A DNA stretch of 64,000 bases from Brugia malayi (lineage: Eukaryota > Nematoda > Chromadorea > Rhabditida > Onchocercidae), in contig NW_025062479.1 in assembly GCF_000002995.4 (NCBI RefSeq), positions 21,324,721-21,388,720 of the forward strand, given 5' to 3'. Positions 12,901 through 27,170 of the stretch are shown in pieces. Positions within the stretch are counted from its first letter, which is position 1. Each line of letters opens with the position of its first letter. The position numbers were made by a program, and so were the translations under genes. The notes under the pieces were generated by a model. The model had not been told where the DNA came from. It made no database searches and worked only from the letters and a program-made list of their open reading frames with translations.

Positions 12901-15139
12901 ACACAATGAATTGTATTAAATTAACTTAAATTTAAATTAAAAAAGAAAAATTATTGGAAATAACTTCAGAGTTTTTCCCATAAAAGTGGAAGATTTGAAT
13001 TCTTGTTTAAATTGTTTTAAAAAATTCATACATACAAATTCTAGTTTGAAAACTATACAAAAAAAAAAATAAATAAATAAGAGGGAAATATTCCATGTAA
13101 AAAATTTTTTAGTTAAATATAACATCTCAATAGATGACTTATTTCATGGTGCCACAAAGTAGACAGACTTGTACACACACATATAACATACACACACAGA
13201 TATCAATCGATGAGATAGATGAACTGTTGGAAAGTTTGCTAAACGGATCGACGATAGATAGATTGGTACTTAATCAGGCATTCGTTTTATGACTTTTTTG
13301 CGCTGACTCAATTCACAAACAAATGCTAACAAATGCATTTCTTAAATAGTTAGCATTAAAGAATATTATGATAATAAATTAAGGATGAATGTTTATAATT
13401 AACTGTTGATGGCTTTTTCTGCCACTAATATTTCATGAAATGTAAGCATTGATTATACCGTACACAAACCTATCTTATCTCCATTCTCTATCACTAGTTT
13501 GTCACCCTATTAGATAATATTGTTAACACTAAATTATTTGTTAGTATTATCGATTGAGATGTAAATAACGCTGAAAATGAAGAATTTACTGATTTGTTAT
13601 CAAAATTACATGAATATTTTACAATCATAACGTACTATGCAAATTAACAACATTTAACGCAATTTTTCACTATGCTTTTATGCTTCTACAAAAAATATAC
13701 ATTCTTCATTCCTGTTTTTTTAATCGAACTATAATTTTGATTTTGGCGTTAAAATTTATCAGAAATGAAATTAATGAACTCGATGGATAAAAAAAGAAAT
13801 ATTGAAAAGGGAATCGTACTATTGCAAAATTTTGGGATGATTTTAATTTGCTGCTTCTTAAGTTAGTAATATTTAAAATTCCAATTTCAGTAAAATAAAA
13901 AGATTCCATTTTTCATATAAACTTTCTATTGAATGATTTAATTTATCATTATGTTAGTACATGTGCTTCACGTATACTATCATTATCACCAATGATTTGT
14001 TGGATATATTATCAGTAACATCTTTACAATGACTGTAACAGTGATATTAATTGACGATGCAACAAAATTAATGTAATTTAAGACTTTCTATGCTCCAAAT
14101 AATGTGTGTATACGAATGTTTGTAATTTTTAAAGTTAAGTTGTTAGCTATTTTTTGACGAAATTCTTGATTTCCGGTCGGTGATATCAAAGCAAAATTTA
14201 TGAATACAGCGAAACGGTTTCAGTGTAACGAATGGTATCAATGCAGAACATTTCGGTACGATTATGATCAAAAAATGCTGCATTTCACCTTTGAAAAATA
14301 TATTCCATTTTTTTTCCTTCTTTTTTTTGGAAGTTTTAGTAATAACTTCAATGGAATTTTATAAAACTTTGCAATTGGAGTTTTGAAAATTATTACTGCA
14401 TACTTTTAGGATCTCTTTTAAGTATCGATTTTATTTATGCACCTTTTCTCTGTAAAACTTTCTGTACTTGCAAATGAGTGATTAATTTATATTATTGTCT
14501 TTTTATTCCAAATGTTTCCACATTAAAGATCATTTTTAGCTAGATTAAGCACTGAATCACATTTGGCTATTTGAAATCCAATGTTTAATTAGTGCTTGCT
14601 TTATTTAGCAGAAAATGAAATATGCTATTATAAAAAAAAAAAAGTAAATGAGATAACATTATTATTCAATCATATTATCTTGGATAAATGATCAGATATG
14701 TCATCAATAGTGCTTTTTTTAAAACGCAATTTATCATCAAAGATCGACGCAATCTTCCTACTTAGATATTGCAGTAAGATTATCTATAATGACAATCCTA
14801 AATTCATAGCCAAACTAAGCCTTGTTAAAAATGGCCAATGATTATCATGTCTTTTACAAAATAATAAAATTCTAAATTAATTTATAAACTTTGTATTTGA
14901 TTAGAAAGCGAAAGATAAATTTTCTCATATAATTGATTATAATGGGGTCAAAAAGAATTGAAATTGTAATTAGTGGAATCGAAAATGATGAATGCAAGAC
15001 GGAGCCAAGATGCCGGGCGGATATTGCTCATCAGTAGGAATTAGAATCAGAAGCAAAAGGAATTTGTTACAACAGGACATAAAAAAAAACAGGAAAAAAT
15101 TAACAGCAGCAGAAGCTGGAAGCAGAAAAAGCCAATAGG

Positions 15140-15194
15140 GATGATGATGATGATGATGAAGATGATGATAATGATAATCATCATCATCATCATC
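15140..15194. repeat. Trinucleotide inverted repeat: GAT units facing ATC units
   Basis: Six GAT units (15140-15157), a short mixed GAT/AAT spacer, then six ATC units (15177-15194). The two arms are reverse complements and could form a hairpin. Each arm is itself a microsatellite. The flanking block also has GAG/CTC-rich DNA near 15262-15290. Confidence 0.8.
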
Positions 15195-15803
15195 ACCGTC
15201 TGCTGCTTCCATGTAGGCGCCTTTGGACTCCACGATTTTCGGCATGTTTGAACCCCGTTGTCTCCTTCCTCCTCCTCTTCTTCCTCAATCCGTTGTACAA
15301 CTGTATCATTATACATCATCTTTTCAATTTTGCAAACTACAATTTGTAATACAGTGATAATGATAATAATGATAATTTCTCACCACTCATTTATCGTAAT
15401 GTTTATTTTAGTATGTAAAATAAATCAAAAACAATTTCAATGCTTTTAAATATCAATAAGTAAACTTCCGAAAAAATTTAGCAATCTATTTTTTCCTTAT
15501 TCATAGAAATGCTACTTCTAACATTTCATCGTATTATTGTAATTCTAAATCTTGCTATATTAATTAAAAAATAGGAGGAAAGAAGTAATAAAAAGATAAA
15601 GTAAACGAATTATCACCTTCATCATCTTCCACAAATAGGCATCAAAAATTATGACTATTTCCACATCACACTGTTATCAGTTTGTCTACTTCTAAGGGTG
15701 ACTAACAGGTATATTGATACTGATAATTTTGTTAGCTTAAGATATAGCATAAAACTTGAATTTCAGAAAAAAGCTATTTCAGCACTTTTAAATAAAAATA
15801 AAA

Positions 15804-15849
15804 AATGTGTATGTGTTGTGCATGTGTGTATGTGTGTGATGTGTGTGTA
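15804..15849. repeat. GT-rich microsatellite
   Basis: Imperfect TGTG/TATG tract in intergenic DNA. Confidence 0.7.
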
Positions 15850-16337
15850 AAAGAGATAATGGTAAAGAGAAAATAAAAACTGTTAGCTAGAGGATAGTTA
15901 TCCCACAATGCATAATGTATGTGACGAATGTATCAAACATATGTCTGTGTATATGTATGTGGATGTGTAGACCAAATTTATAGTTGCTATTTTGTGAAGT
16001 AATAATGATTTGCGAAAACCGCAGACTATGAACAAATCCTCGCAAATACTTACACATACATACACTGTAGTTTACCATTTCTGAAAAATGAATTTAAAAG
16101 GCGCAATCCTTCTTTTGTCATTGTGGAATGTTCTCCAATTATCGCCTCATTTTATCCTCCCAATAATGAAATGCTACCGTTAATTTACCTATTTAATGGT
16201 TTTTTTCTCTTTCTTTAAAAAAAAATTATATTTCCTTTGGCAAGCAATGAATGCTATTCAAATCAGGAATAAATGATTCTTTCAAAGTGAAATTAATGAA
16301 ATAGATTAAATGACTCAACTTATATGAGCGAAAGGCT

Positions 16338-16470
16338 TGGAATACCTATGCCATATTTGTGTGAAAGATGTGACGTACCTGTGTCATATTTGTGTGCAAG
16401 ACATGGCATACCTGTGTGATTTCTGTGTGGAAGGCTAATATACTTCTATTACACTTGTGTAGAATGTTGA
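16338..16470. repeat. Short degenerate tandem repeat, about 33 bp unit, 3-4 copies
   Basis: Successive units share a core like ACCTGTGTCATATTTGTGTG followed by a purine-rich AAGA stretch (near 16346, 16378, 16410 and 16444), with increasing divergence in the last copy. It lies about 0.5 kb upstream of the candidate first exon of the Odd-skipped-related gene. Confidence 0.65.
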
Positions 16471-16951
16471 TTTAGCTATGTTCTTAACTAGAGGTCAAAT
16501 ACCTTTGGATGACTAAAAATTTCTCCTTTCAATCTATTTCATGTTGTTTTGTTCATTTTCACATTTGCCTGAAGTCAAATTCACTTCACGACAAAGTTTG
16601 TTAACTTGCAATGAGTAATTAATCTCATTAAATGCTAATCCGTCAGCTTATTCCTTATAGCTCATTCAAAGATGATTAACAATTTATCTGCTGAACGTAT
16701 TATAGATCTTGCATTATTCGATCTCATAAGCTGACGCACTCTGAGCAAATTTTCAAACGTTTTATGCACGGACGAAACGAATTCTTTATCAGCAATCAGT
16801 TGTGGATTAATTTTCTCAGATATATTATGCAGCACTGTAAAATGTTTTATTAAATAATAATAACAATGATAAATTGTAATTAGCAAATGAAGTTTGATAT
16901 TTAAAAAATGAATTGCAGACCTGAAATAGATCAGATCGAAAGAATGTTACC

Positions 16952-17018
16952 ATGATGATACCACCAACAGTAGTACCATCTCAACAGCAAAAAGAAGATA
17001 CCGCTGAAGGAGAATTTG
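16952..17018 (+). CDS. Candidate first coding exon of the Odd-skipped-related gene
   Basis: An ATG with an in-frame stop upstream opens 22 codons (MMIPPTVVPSQQQ...GEFG) and ends at a fair donor (G, then gttagt). It ends in phase 1, which fits the exon starting at 31350 and would give a 345-residue protein. Its codons are less AT-rich than the surroundings. Against it: the intron would be 14.3 kb, and other phase-1 ATG exons exist nearer the core (25538, 26104, 29593). RNA evidence is needed to choose. Confidence 0.4.
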
Positions 17019-17390
17019 GTTAGTATTCAAATTTCTTTTTTTTTTTTTTTTTTATATTGAAATTTTAGATATATATTAAATATATATTAAATTAGATATA
17101 TTAATTTTTTCATATTAAAAACTCCAAAAAAATATCAATTTGAAATGAAATGTTAAAATTCCTTTGGTCCATCCTAACAATTTCTGAAAATATTTATGCC
17201 ATAAAATATAGTAAAGTGTATGTGAAAGAAAAGAATAGAGATGAAATTATATGAGACAAAATAATTGTTAAATTTTAAAAGTCTTAACTTAATAAATTAC
17301 GGATATATTCGCGAGCTCTATATCCTCATTTTATTACTTCATCCAATCCTTTTTTGAATGGTAGCAGATTTCAGTATCAAAATTTGCAGT

Positions 17391-17392
<2 letters not shown>

Positions 17393-17421
<29 letters not shown>

Positions 17422-17429
17422 ATTGTTGT
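17393..17429. repeat. (GTT)n trinucleotide microsatellite
   Basis: About twelve GTT units with one ATT interruption near the right end. Confidence 0.85.
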
Positions 17430-20400
17430 CAATTAGCAAGAAAAAAAGAAAAGAAAAAAAGAAATTAGGTGAAGGAAAAAGAGTGAACTAATTAATAATG
17501 ATCAGCTCTGTGGGACTTCTATTACTTCCTCTCAAACAAAGAGTGCCATTGCTGTTCGTTACATCTCAGAGAAGAAAAAGATTCGAAACTATAACTTACT
17601 TTTCATACCTTTTCTGTCCTCCTCCTCGTTCCTGATGAGATGGGCTATTTCAATCCATTCTTCGTTGCCATTCAAAAGAATAGTCGCCTTCTTGTCACTT
17701 CAACTCTTAATTTATCATTTTGTCACTTTGTTCTACATTGATTTCCTTTTTTTTATTACTCTCGTCCATTGCTTTTTTCAGTTCATTTTACAAATTTGAT
17801 AGCTAATAACAATTGACAAATTAATCAACTTAAAAGTTTACGAAAAAAAAAGTTAGGAAAAGGAATAATATTCCATGACTAAATCTATCAATAAAAGGAA
17901 ATGATAATTGAATTTTGAAGAAATAATAAATCAAAGAATCGGTATGAACCTTCTAGGTTTTTCTTTTTTTTTTTTTTTTTTTTAATTAGAAAACGAGCAA
18001 CAATGTTAGCATTTAAAATCACTTTTTTCTTGTCATATTATGCGTGAACCTTTCTTAATTATTAATGGAAAAAAACAATGATTATTATGAATCGTTGGCA
18101 CACTAATTTATAACAGAGATTAGATATTCGTATATTTGCAAGTCTGTTATTTAATATAATTCAACGGCTAATTTCTTAACATCTCTTCTTTGACTTTTTT
18201 TTGTCTCAAATAAATTCTAAAATAACTATTTATCTACTTGTAATTTTATAAAATATAACCTTTTATAGAGCAATATTCAAATTTTCCAGTATCATTAAGA
18301 ACACTGACTGAACAGGTAGTTTGGTGTTGTATATCGTCAAAGGATCTTACTTCTGTTCATAAATCATACAGGTCATCCTTAAGTATGTCAGCAAATCTGT
18401 TACATACGATGTTCATGATGATTACAGTGATAATAATAATAATGATGATGATTGTGAGAATACGATTATTGTTATAGTATAAGGTTGTAAATTGAGTGAA
18501 TACAAGTGTGCATGCCGACGACATATAACACTTCCTGAATTCATCAAAAGGAGCCGAATTCAACAGTCTGATCCTTCAGAAACCAATCCAACATTTTTTT
18601 GAAGGAATTTTTGATTCTCACTAAAAATTTTAGTGAAGTCAAGTTTCAAAATTTTGAAATGCCAAAGAAATAAAATTTAGTTTAATTGGATGATGTTTTC
18701 AATTAAATTCTGAAATTATGTTTGAAAAATTAAGTATTACAGAAAATTGACTTATCTGAAAGTAAGTTATCTCAGTTCTCTGTTTAAATTTAAATAAAAG
18801 TAACTTTTATTGCTGCAATGCGACAAATAAGGAAGTCAATTACTCTTGCTATTTGACCTGAATTATATCATTGCATAATTCCAAAGGTCATTTAGTTCTA
18901 TTCCGTTTTATGAGGTTGAGAGAAAACGATGTGGTCAAAGTGGTTTGTGGTGAACATTTGAATCTCTTCATCACTTTTTTTTTTGTCAGTTCAGTCATTA
19001 GTTGGACATTTTATTACTATTTACAACTGTTTACAATTTTTGAAATTTATTAGAAAAACTCACACATTTTATCCTATTTGAAACACTATATGAGATCAAG
19101 AAGTAAAATACCCAATTTAATTTAGTAATGTTTGAGTTCTAATGAGTTGGTTCTAATCAATAATCACTTAAAATGAAAAATTTTAAGTGTAAATGATATC
19201 CCAACGTAATTATTTTTGTAACATATCTTTTTACTCATCAAATCATCATTTTTTAAAGCGAGTACTTTAGATACCAATGATAGAAAGACCACTATGAATA
19301 AGTGGGATCTACTTTAGTGAGAAATAACGAATAACACCTTTCCTTTAAGAGTATCTGGCGTATATTAGATGATACTTTCAAAGTTCAAGTGATTATTGTG
19401 TAGAAAAAAATCTTAAATTAGTTTAATTTAAGCAAAAAAAAAATTTTCATATACCTAAATTTTTTATATTTAATCCTAAAATTGGGATAAATAAACTCTT
19501 GTACTAGCATAAATAAAATGATTTATTACTTTTGTAAATGTTTAGATCATCATTATTAGAAACAGAACATTGAGAAAACCAAAGAGGAGAACGTCGGTAA
19601 GATTCAAATATAATCACCAGCGAGTACCTTACCTGTTATTGCTAGCATTGCTGTTACTGAAGTACTTCAGATATCATAAATTCACTTTTGATCTGACACT
19701 GACTATTGTTGAATGACTGATCTGTTTAGTTGTTACGAGTGCTAATATTATTACGGTAGAAAGAATTGAAAAAATGGGGGTGGAGAAGTTTTTAACGAAT
19801 GTGATCGTATTTGTTGGAAATTTTTTTCACAAATGAATGATGACTGTTTCAAATTCTCCCATCATATAAATAAATCATTTACTTTTTCATTAAAATTTAT
19901 CTTTTATATGTTTTTTCTTCTCCTAATATCATTTTAATGATAGATTGTTATATATAAGTTTTCCAGTATCATTTTTATTGATAGACTATTTAATATATGA
20001 TAAATTATTTATTATATGTATAAGTTGAAATAAATATTTGAAATTTCAATTATTTCAGTTATTTTTTTTTCCAAGCAAACTAGCTAAATTAGCAAATTAT
20101 TAATAAACTGGATGAATAAAGAGGAAATTAGTTGTTCATTATCTTTTGGTTTGTTTTAAAGATTATTTCTTGTAATACAATACTCTTTTGAAATATATGT
20201 ATAAGTAAAATTAAAAAGTGTTAATTTATAATGAAATTTATAACTTTACATATTACTTCGTAATTATTTTCTATTTTTTCATATCTAGAAATATTATGGA
20301 AAGCATATTTTTTTGCTAGCTTTTTTTTTAATCCGTTATTTACTGTCCGCTTATTTTTTTCTGATACACTAGCATTTACTTACTCACCTCAATTCGATGC

Positions 20401-20560
20401 GGTATTTATTGATTCCTATTCTAACACTTCCATCTCCGCCTATGTATCTGATATTTCCGCATGACAAAACCAATCAAAAGAAAGTTTGTTTACATATAGT
20501 TCAGAAGCCAGCAAAATTTTTACCAATCTATTTGTTGTGTAATAGAGTACATATTTGCAT

Positions 20561-20640
20561 GGGTGTGTGTGTGTGTGTATGTTGTATGTATTTGTATGGG
20601 GTGTGTACATGTGTGCATGTATGTATGTATATTTGTGTGT
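20561..20640. repeat. GT/ATGT-rich microsatellite
   Basis: A perfect GT run followed by imperfect GTAT and TGTG units. It creates spurious Val/Cys/Tyr-rich open frames, which I do not regard as genes. Confidence 0.8.
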
Positions 20641-23600
20641 TTATATGGAAACGATTGCACTGTTACTTTCATATTTATCATTACCTGCAATTATATCACT
20701 AAACAATAAATTTAGTGTAAGCTTATCATCCTTTACATATCACCAAAATAAAACTACAACATTTCCTCTGTACAAGTTGACAGTAATTAGTCACTTATCA
20801 TATCATTATCAAAATGTTTGAGTAGCCGCAATATGATAATAGCAATAGTTGAGGATTACTAACGATATATCTAAGTGACGTTAAAAATACAATGTAATAT
20901 ATTTGTAGATTTGGAAAATTCAAATGAAATTGTTTCAAAAGCGAATGATTCGCAATTTTTAAATAAAAATAAATGATAAATTAATTAGCGGAATGCTTTA
21001 TTATCAATAAAATTAACATTTTTGTTATTGCTTTTTAAGAAGCAAAGAAGATATCTGAAAAGAAAAAAAACAAACAAAGTGTCATAGATTATTATCATAA
21101 CTATCGTTAACAAAATAATACTTCATCACTTAAGCTTAATCTTTAGATGAATTGGAATTTAAAGAAAAAAATCATTTCATTAATTTTTAGGAATTATATG
21201 TTTGTCTCGAACATTTTTTTTTTTTTTTTTTTTTTTTAAGGAGATGAAAAGAATTGAATTAAAGAATTCCTAAGAGAGAGCAAGATATGTTATACAGATT
21301 AATCAAAGTGATCCAGCAGAATGAATCTGTGATGCTCGAACATCCTCCAATTTTAACTGGAGACAAAATTTGAAATTGATAACAGAAAGCAAAGAATGCG
21401 TTCTGTGCTGTCAATGTTAAGAGGCGTGGCGGTTTACTTAAGGAAGCACAGCCATCTGACGCCACCTATCATTTCTTAAACAAACATTTCAACTGTTTGG
21501 AAATAAAAATCTTTCATAGAATTTTCCTCATTACTTTCTTTCATTTTATCTTCATCTTCCTGTTTGACCTTTTATCATTGTTATCGAATTGGAAGATGAG
21601 TGCAAAGGTCTTTTTTTTTTTGAAAATCCGCAATCTATTTTTTTTATGTTCAGAGTTTAGGTCTGAAATTTAGAAATTTATTAATTTAAAAAAGAAAGTA
21701 CTATATAAGTTCTGAAGAGTCTTACAAAAACAAAAAAAAAAAAAAAAATAAAGACTTTGCAAGAATTCTATTTTGCAAATTAATGACATAACTTTTCGCT
21801 TTCTTGTTTAGTCAACTGTTTGCTTTTAATTATGCATTGGACCCTATAAATTTTGTTATCACAAATTTGGAAAAGAAAATACCGGCAAAGTAGATGCTAA
21901 ATTTTTAGAGACTTAACAGTTTACAAAAAAATAACATGCCACTGATTCTTTTTTTTTTGCAGATTGTCAAATATGCATTTGTTTTTACTGTTATATAAAA
22001 ATTTGTTGATCATTTTGATAATTTTATTAATTTCTGAAGAATACATTCTTTTTAGGCCTTGAATTCAAAGTACTGTATTTGCTTCGTAATTCAAATGCAG
22101 AAAAGATGACCATTTCGTTAATTAAAATTGGTAATGAATTGAATGATGGAAGAATTTCGTCATCATTTTTTACATAAATTAGCTTGTCCAATAAAATTTA
22201 ACTTTGCAAATATCATTTGAAAGGAACGAATCAGCTTTTGCTGATTTTGCTGACATATAGCGTTCACTACCATAAAATTTAAATTGCGCAATACGTTTCC
22301 TATAAATCCATTCACTTAAGTAAACAATTTCTTTTTAAGTATTTTTATTACTGAATTCGATGGAAAATAGGAAAGGAGAAGGAAAAGGGAAAGCTTTTCC
22401 ACTGTCATTCGGCAAACTTCATACATTCATTAAAATTAATGCTTCTTGACGCTTCTTTTGCAATGAATAATTACAAAGCAAAATGCTGTACTTTCTAGAT
22501 TTCATTTTAAATTCTTCAACTAACAAAAAATCATTAGCATTTAATTTTGCATAATGGTATTATTGTCCTGCAAGTTACTGTTACATACATCTCTCCTACA
22601 CGCAAAAGAATTTACTCCTACAAAAGCTCTTAAGCTATGTTTTATTCTTAAACATTTTAAATTGAAATTTTCGACCAATTCAGAAAATCATTTATTTATA
22701 ATTAGTGTTTTGATCGGATTTTATTTGTCCATCACTTGTCTTTTTCCTCTCATTTTTTTTTTTTTTTTTTTTTTTTTCATTCATTTTAACGTTACTTTCG
22801 TCAATTCTCATTTTTTGTCTTATTCATGTCACACTTTTTTTTTTTGATATATCACATAGAATTAATGTATCACATAGTATTTGACAGATTACATCATTTA
22901 TATCTTGTGAAAAATGACATCTGTTGCAGTTAGTGTAATTTCTTAGTATTTAATTTATACAGAACAGATAGATTCATTATCTTACCTTTTACTTTATCAG
23001 TAGATTTTGTTGCACTACTGATATTGTTAAGTATAATAATTTCTATAATATTACCTCATTTAATCTTGTTTCCTCTGTTTTTAATATTTCATTAACCAAA
23101 TGAATTTTAAGATGACACCAGTCGGTGTTTAAATTTGAAGAAATGATGCTATACGTAATTAGATAAATGGTAATCTATCATACATTTATCAATGATGGAA
23201 TTTTTGTAGTGCTATTTAAATTGAGCCCTAAAAAAGCTTTTGCTTCTTGCTATCGTTTTGTTCACTAATCGTTAGCAAAAAGATTATCGAAAAGGATTGA
23301 ACAGCAAATTGATGCAGCATGCGGTTGAAATGATGCATGACTAAAATGACTACAGTGATAATAATAACAATAATAGTAGTAGTAGTGACGGTATATGTTG
23401 CTTAAATTGTGCTATCGTATCAAATTACCACTTATTGATATGCCGACTCCTTATGTCCTCAAAAATTACCACTTCGTATCTGTTTATTTACTTTAAGAAA
23501 TTAAAGCATTCTGATAGCAAAAAAGGAGAAGAAAAATACACTAAATCGAATTTATATTTGATTTGCATGACAAATAAGCCATATAAAATGTGAAATGTAC

Positions 23601-24070
23601 AGTTTGTCATACTATATAGAATTTCTTTCCTCTTAATTTTCATTATTTATTCACAGTCGAATTTCATACCTTTAATATAGTCAAGAAATTGGATCTTAAT
23701 CAAATTTCTTCATAACATACGTTATTGTACATATTTGTTTATTAGCATCTAATGTAATAATCGCTTTTTTTAATGAACCACAATATGATTACATATCCTT
23801 GGGAACATTCAAAATAATCAAAATACTTAAATATAACTAAGTTAGAAATAGATGAAACTAGTTTAGCGGAAATATCCGAAAGTGCTAATAACACTTCATT
23901 ATCCATTTGTCAAAAATCTGTTAGTTTTTCCATGAAACTCTGTTAATGAGGGAAAAGTCCCTTCCGTTTCGACCTATTTACCAAAGCCTAGCACAAGTTG
24001 ATAAGGACACATAAACCGTTTATCGGTGCAAAGCTTTCAAGCAATATTGCTCACATAAAATGTTGTATAA

Positions 24071-24147
24071 ACATACACACATACACACATCACACATACA
24101 CACACAAACACACACACACACATACATACACATACACAGACACATAA
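24071..24147. repeat. CA/CATA-rich microsatellite
   Basis: Imperfect ACAC and ACAT units over about 77 bases in the long non-coding stretch. Confidence 0.85.
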
Positions 24148-25019
24148 ATGCAGACCATTTGTACCAATCCTGTGTAATGACCCATTCTATTTCTCATACT
24201 TTTACATGATCACTATGCCATTTCTCGCTGATTATTTGCAGTAGAGCTTCTGAGTGATGAGAGGTTGCAAATCCTCTTTTTGCTATTCTATCCTATCAAA
24301 ACTGGCACCCTTTTCCCGGTATTGAGGTCCTAAATCCGGTCCTCCTTTATAAAATACCGTAATGCATCAAAGTTTTAATATTAGTATCTTCCTTTTCTCT
24401 TTCTTTCATTTCTTCTTTCCATCTCAAACAACCTCAATTGTTTGAACAATTTCATGAATAGAGCTTCTTAATTGCCGCCTTTGATTTGAACCGCAATCAG
24501 ACAACAAACATTAGCAACCGTTTATTTATAAATTGAAAGTTAGAAGGGCTACGAATAAAAATAATCAGTGAAATGTTCAAAATTGAATGAGAAAAGAGAA
24601 ATATCGTTTATGAGTTTAAATGCATGCAAAATTTTAAATTATATCATCAATATTTAAAAATATCTAAAAAAAAAAAAAAAACATTGAAGAAATTCCGATA
24701 TTTCTGAAAGCGATGAATGATAATGACAAAAGGAAACAAATTATCATCCTGTCTAATTAGATTTTATAAACTATCTCAAGCAATTTTTGATTTTATTTCC
24801 TTTTTTTATCTTCCGGATTAAAGCTATATACTTTATCTTTATTTCTTTCCTCTTATCTATTATTTTTAACTTTATTTTTGGCATTTCTGACATTTCTCAT
24901 TTTTCATCTTCTTATTGTCGTCTTAAGATTTGAGGATAATTTGATGGAATGAGATTTTCGGAATAAGATTATGTATGTTAGTTGATAGCACTGAACTAAA
25001 TATAGTTTATTCTTTGAGC

Positions 25020-25125
25020 TGTAACAAGCTAAGATTAATATAAGTTAGGAGATCAGGGTTGATAAGTCTAATTAACAAACTAAGATTGATAGGTTTGAAT
25101 TACTAAGCTAAAATTAATAAATCTG
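25020..25125. repeat. Degenerate tandem repeat, about 33-36 bp unit
   Basis: Three imperfect units, each with AAGCTAAGATTAATA-like cores followed by a GTTTGAATTA-like tail. It is non-coding. Confidence 0.45.
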
Positions 25126-25537
25126 AATTGTGTTTTTTATCTAATTGCAAATAAATTTGGCAATTTGAGTTTTTTTTTTTTTTCAACAGAGTTAATAAAT
25201 AATATTATATTGTTGTTTTCTCCCAGCATGTGTTTCATATAATCATCGAAATCTGCTAAACAGTGATTTTTTGGTTTATTTATGAGCTGATCAGATCGCA
25301 GTTAGTGCGTATACAAACATTAAAATAGTTAAAGCTCAATCCGTTTGTATATTTTGAAGTGCTTTCCATTTCCCGACTCCAATCATTTCCATTCTATTGT
25401 TTCCGGTACTTACTTTCATCTTTCTAAGTAATCTTATACTTTTGATGAATGGGTGGGATATTTTACACTTCTGATAAACATTTTACCCTACTAATCTCTT
25501 TAATATGCTAATTTTTCGCCTTTTGCAAATTTTTAAA

Positions 25538-25583
25538 ATGGAAAAATCTCGTTGCATTTTTCATTGCATGCCCACGGATCCAG
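25538..25583 (+). CDS. Candidate alternative first exon of the Odd-skipped-related gene
   Basis: ATG opens 15 codons (MEKSRCIFHCMPTDP) and ends at a strong donor (CCAG, then gtgagc) in phase 1, compatible with the exon at 31350. There is no other support; an ATG followed by a phase-1 donor arises often by chance. Confidence 0.22.
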
Positions 25584-26103
25584 GTGAGCTAATCCATTCA
25601 AGGTGTTTGTGTTAGGTAATGTAAAAGATGCACACATATAGCAGTTTATAATATATATATATATATAGGAGGGTCAATTTCAAAAGACAACTCCGTGACC
25701 TGTGACTGATTCTCGTGAACTTCTGAACCTATTCCTTCTCAGAGAAGATTTATTTCAAGTGAAACTATATTGCGTAACCTTTCATTGATAGATTAATCAT
25801 ATTTCAAAGAAAAAACTTCCTTTTTGAAATTCAACTCAATAAAAATTTTGTGGGAATTGTTTATATTGCATAATTGGCATTCAGAAAGTTTAGACACTGC
25901 AATCGTTGATTAATTCTTTCTTTATTTCTTATTTTAGACAAAACTGTAAGGAATATGAATTAAATTGAAGAAGTTTTCAACCATTATCAAAAATTTGCTA
26001 TCTCATTTGTGAAAGCATAAAATTTTAACATCTTAATAAATTAGAAATTATAAGCTACTTAACAATTAGTCATTATTGACACATAAAATCTTTTTAAAAT
26101 TTC

Positions 26104-26140
26104 ATGCACAAACCAGGAAGTGTTTCTGCAACCGGAAAAG
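26104..26140 (+). CDS. Candidate alternative first exon of the Odd-skipped-related gene
   Basis: ATG opens 12 codons (MHKPGSVSATGK) ending at a good donor (AAAG, then gtaggt) in phase 1, compatible with the exon at 31350. It is a competing option to the exons at 16952 and 25538. Confidence 0.22.
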
Positions 26141-27170
26141 GTAGGTTAATGATAACAATTTGTATGTCTCCCAAAACACCATCTTCTTTCTCCTATTTCT
26201 AGCTGCAATCACTTCTCACCAATGTTACTTTGTAAATGATATTTTAGCGATAAGATAAAGTGACGGCCTTAATGATAATGATAAAAGGAAAGATAAGTGC
26301 TAAATGTCGGATTCAAAATATAATATTTAACATACTACAGTACTTTTCAACATTTTCTTTTCTTTTTATTTTAGTTTTTGAATTTTTTTCACTACTTTAA
26401 TGCTTTCATATAATGCATATTTTAAGAAGTGAAAGGGAGAAGAACAAAGAATTACGAGTTTTTCTAGAATTCTAGAAGAAAGAAAACTTTTAGTTTTGAA
26501 AATTTAATCAAATATCAAAAATTATACGATAGATTCTAATAAAAAAATAAGCTACTAATAAAAACTTGAACTGTTGTCACCATCAGTATCAAGGGAATGG
26601 CACAATTGCTTATCAAAATACTTGGACATGAAGATTGCGGTCTAACTGGCTTTGCTATTTTAATATTGCCTGATCAGTAAGAGTTGTGATTTAACATATG
26701 CTTTCCTTGACTTGCAAAATTTGTTAAGCAATTCATTGATGATTTATACTCTACGTATGTTTTCAATGTATTGCTGAGAAACTTTTTTGCTCATCAGTTA
26801 TTTAACGTATTCATCACGTATATTATACGTATATTATACAGCTATGCTTTTTAAAGTAATTCATAGTGTTAGCTGTGACGAAATTTCATTTAATCTATTT
26901 ATTCATTTCATTATTAATAGTTTATAAAACAATATATAGAATTTTCTTTTCCATCTGACTTTGCGACTTTATTGTTTGCAAAACAAATGAAATAAGAGTT
27001 TTGTGAAAGAAAAAAACTGCGCTTTTTTTTTTTTTTCCTTGAATTAATGAGTTATTTCTACAAAAATAAGCTAACTTGATTGATTTAATTGCTAATGGTT
27101 TATGATTTTAAAGTTTTAAAGAAAATTTCGAAATTATTACTTTTTTTTTTTTTGATAGCTTCCGATGAGT

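Larger units (their letters stand above)
9940..16951. other. Gene-poor intergenic region, about 7 kb
   Basis: AT-rich DNA without any exon I can support on either strand. It contains the promoter side of MBOAT paralog B, CA-rich DNA near 13172-13200, a trinucleotide hairpin at 15140-15194, a GT-rich tract at 15804-15849 and a short tandem repeat at 16338-16470. A slightly GC-richer block at 15000-15300 gives overlapping low-complexity frames but no convincing protein. Confidence 0.6.

Noticed and set aside
14970..15319. Two overlapping minus-strand frames with poly-Asp, poly-His, poly-Glu and poly-Met runs
   Set aside because: They arise from reading trinucleotide repeats; no recognised domain, no further exons and no splice context support a gene.
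20397..20821. Open frames rich in Cys, Val and Tyr
   Set aside because: They are translations of a GT/ATGT microsatellite.
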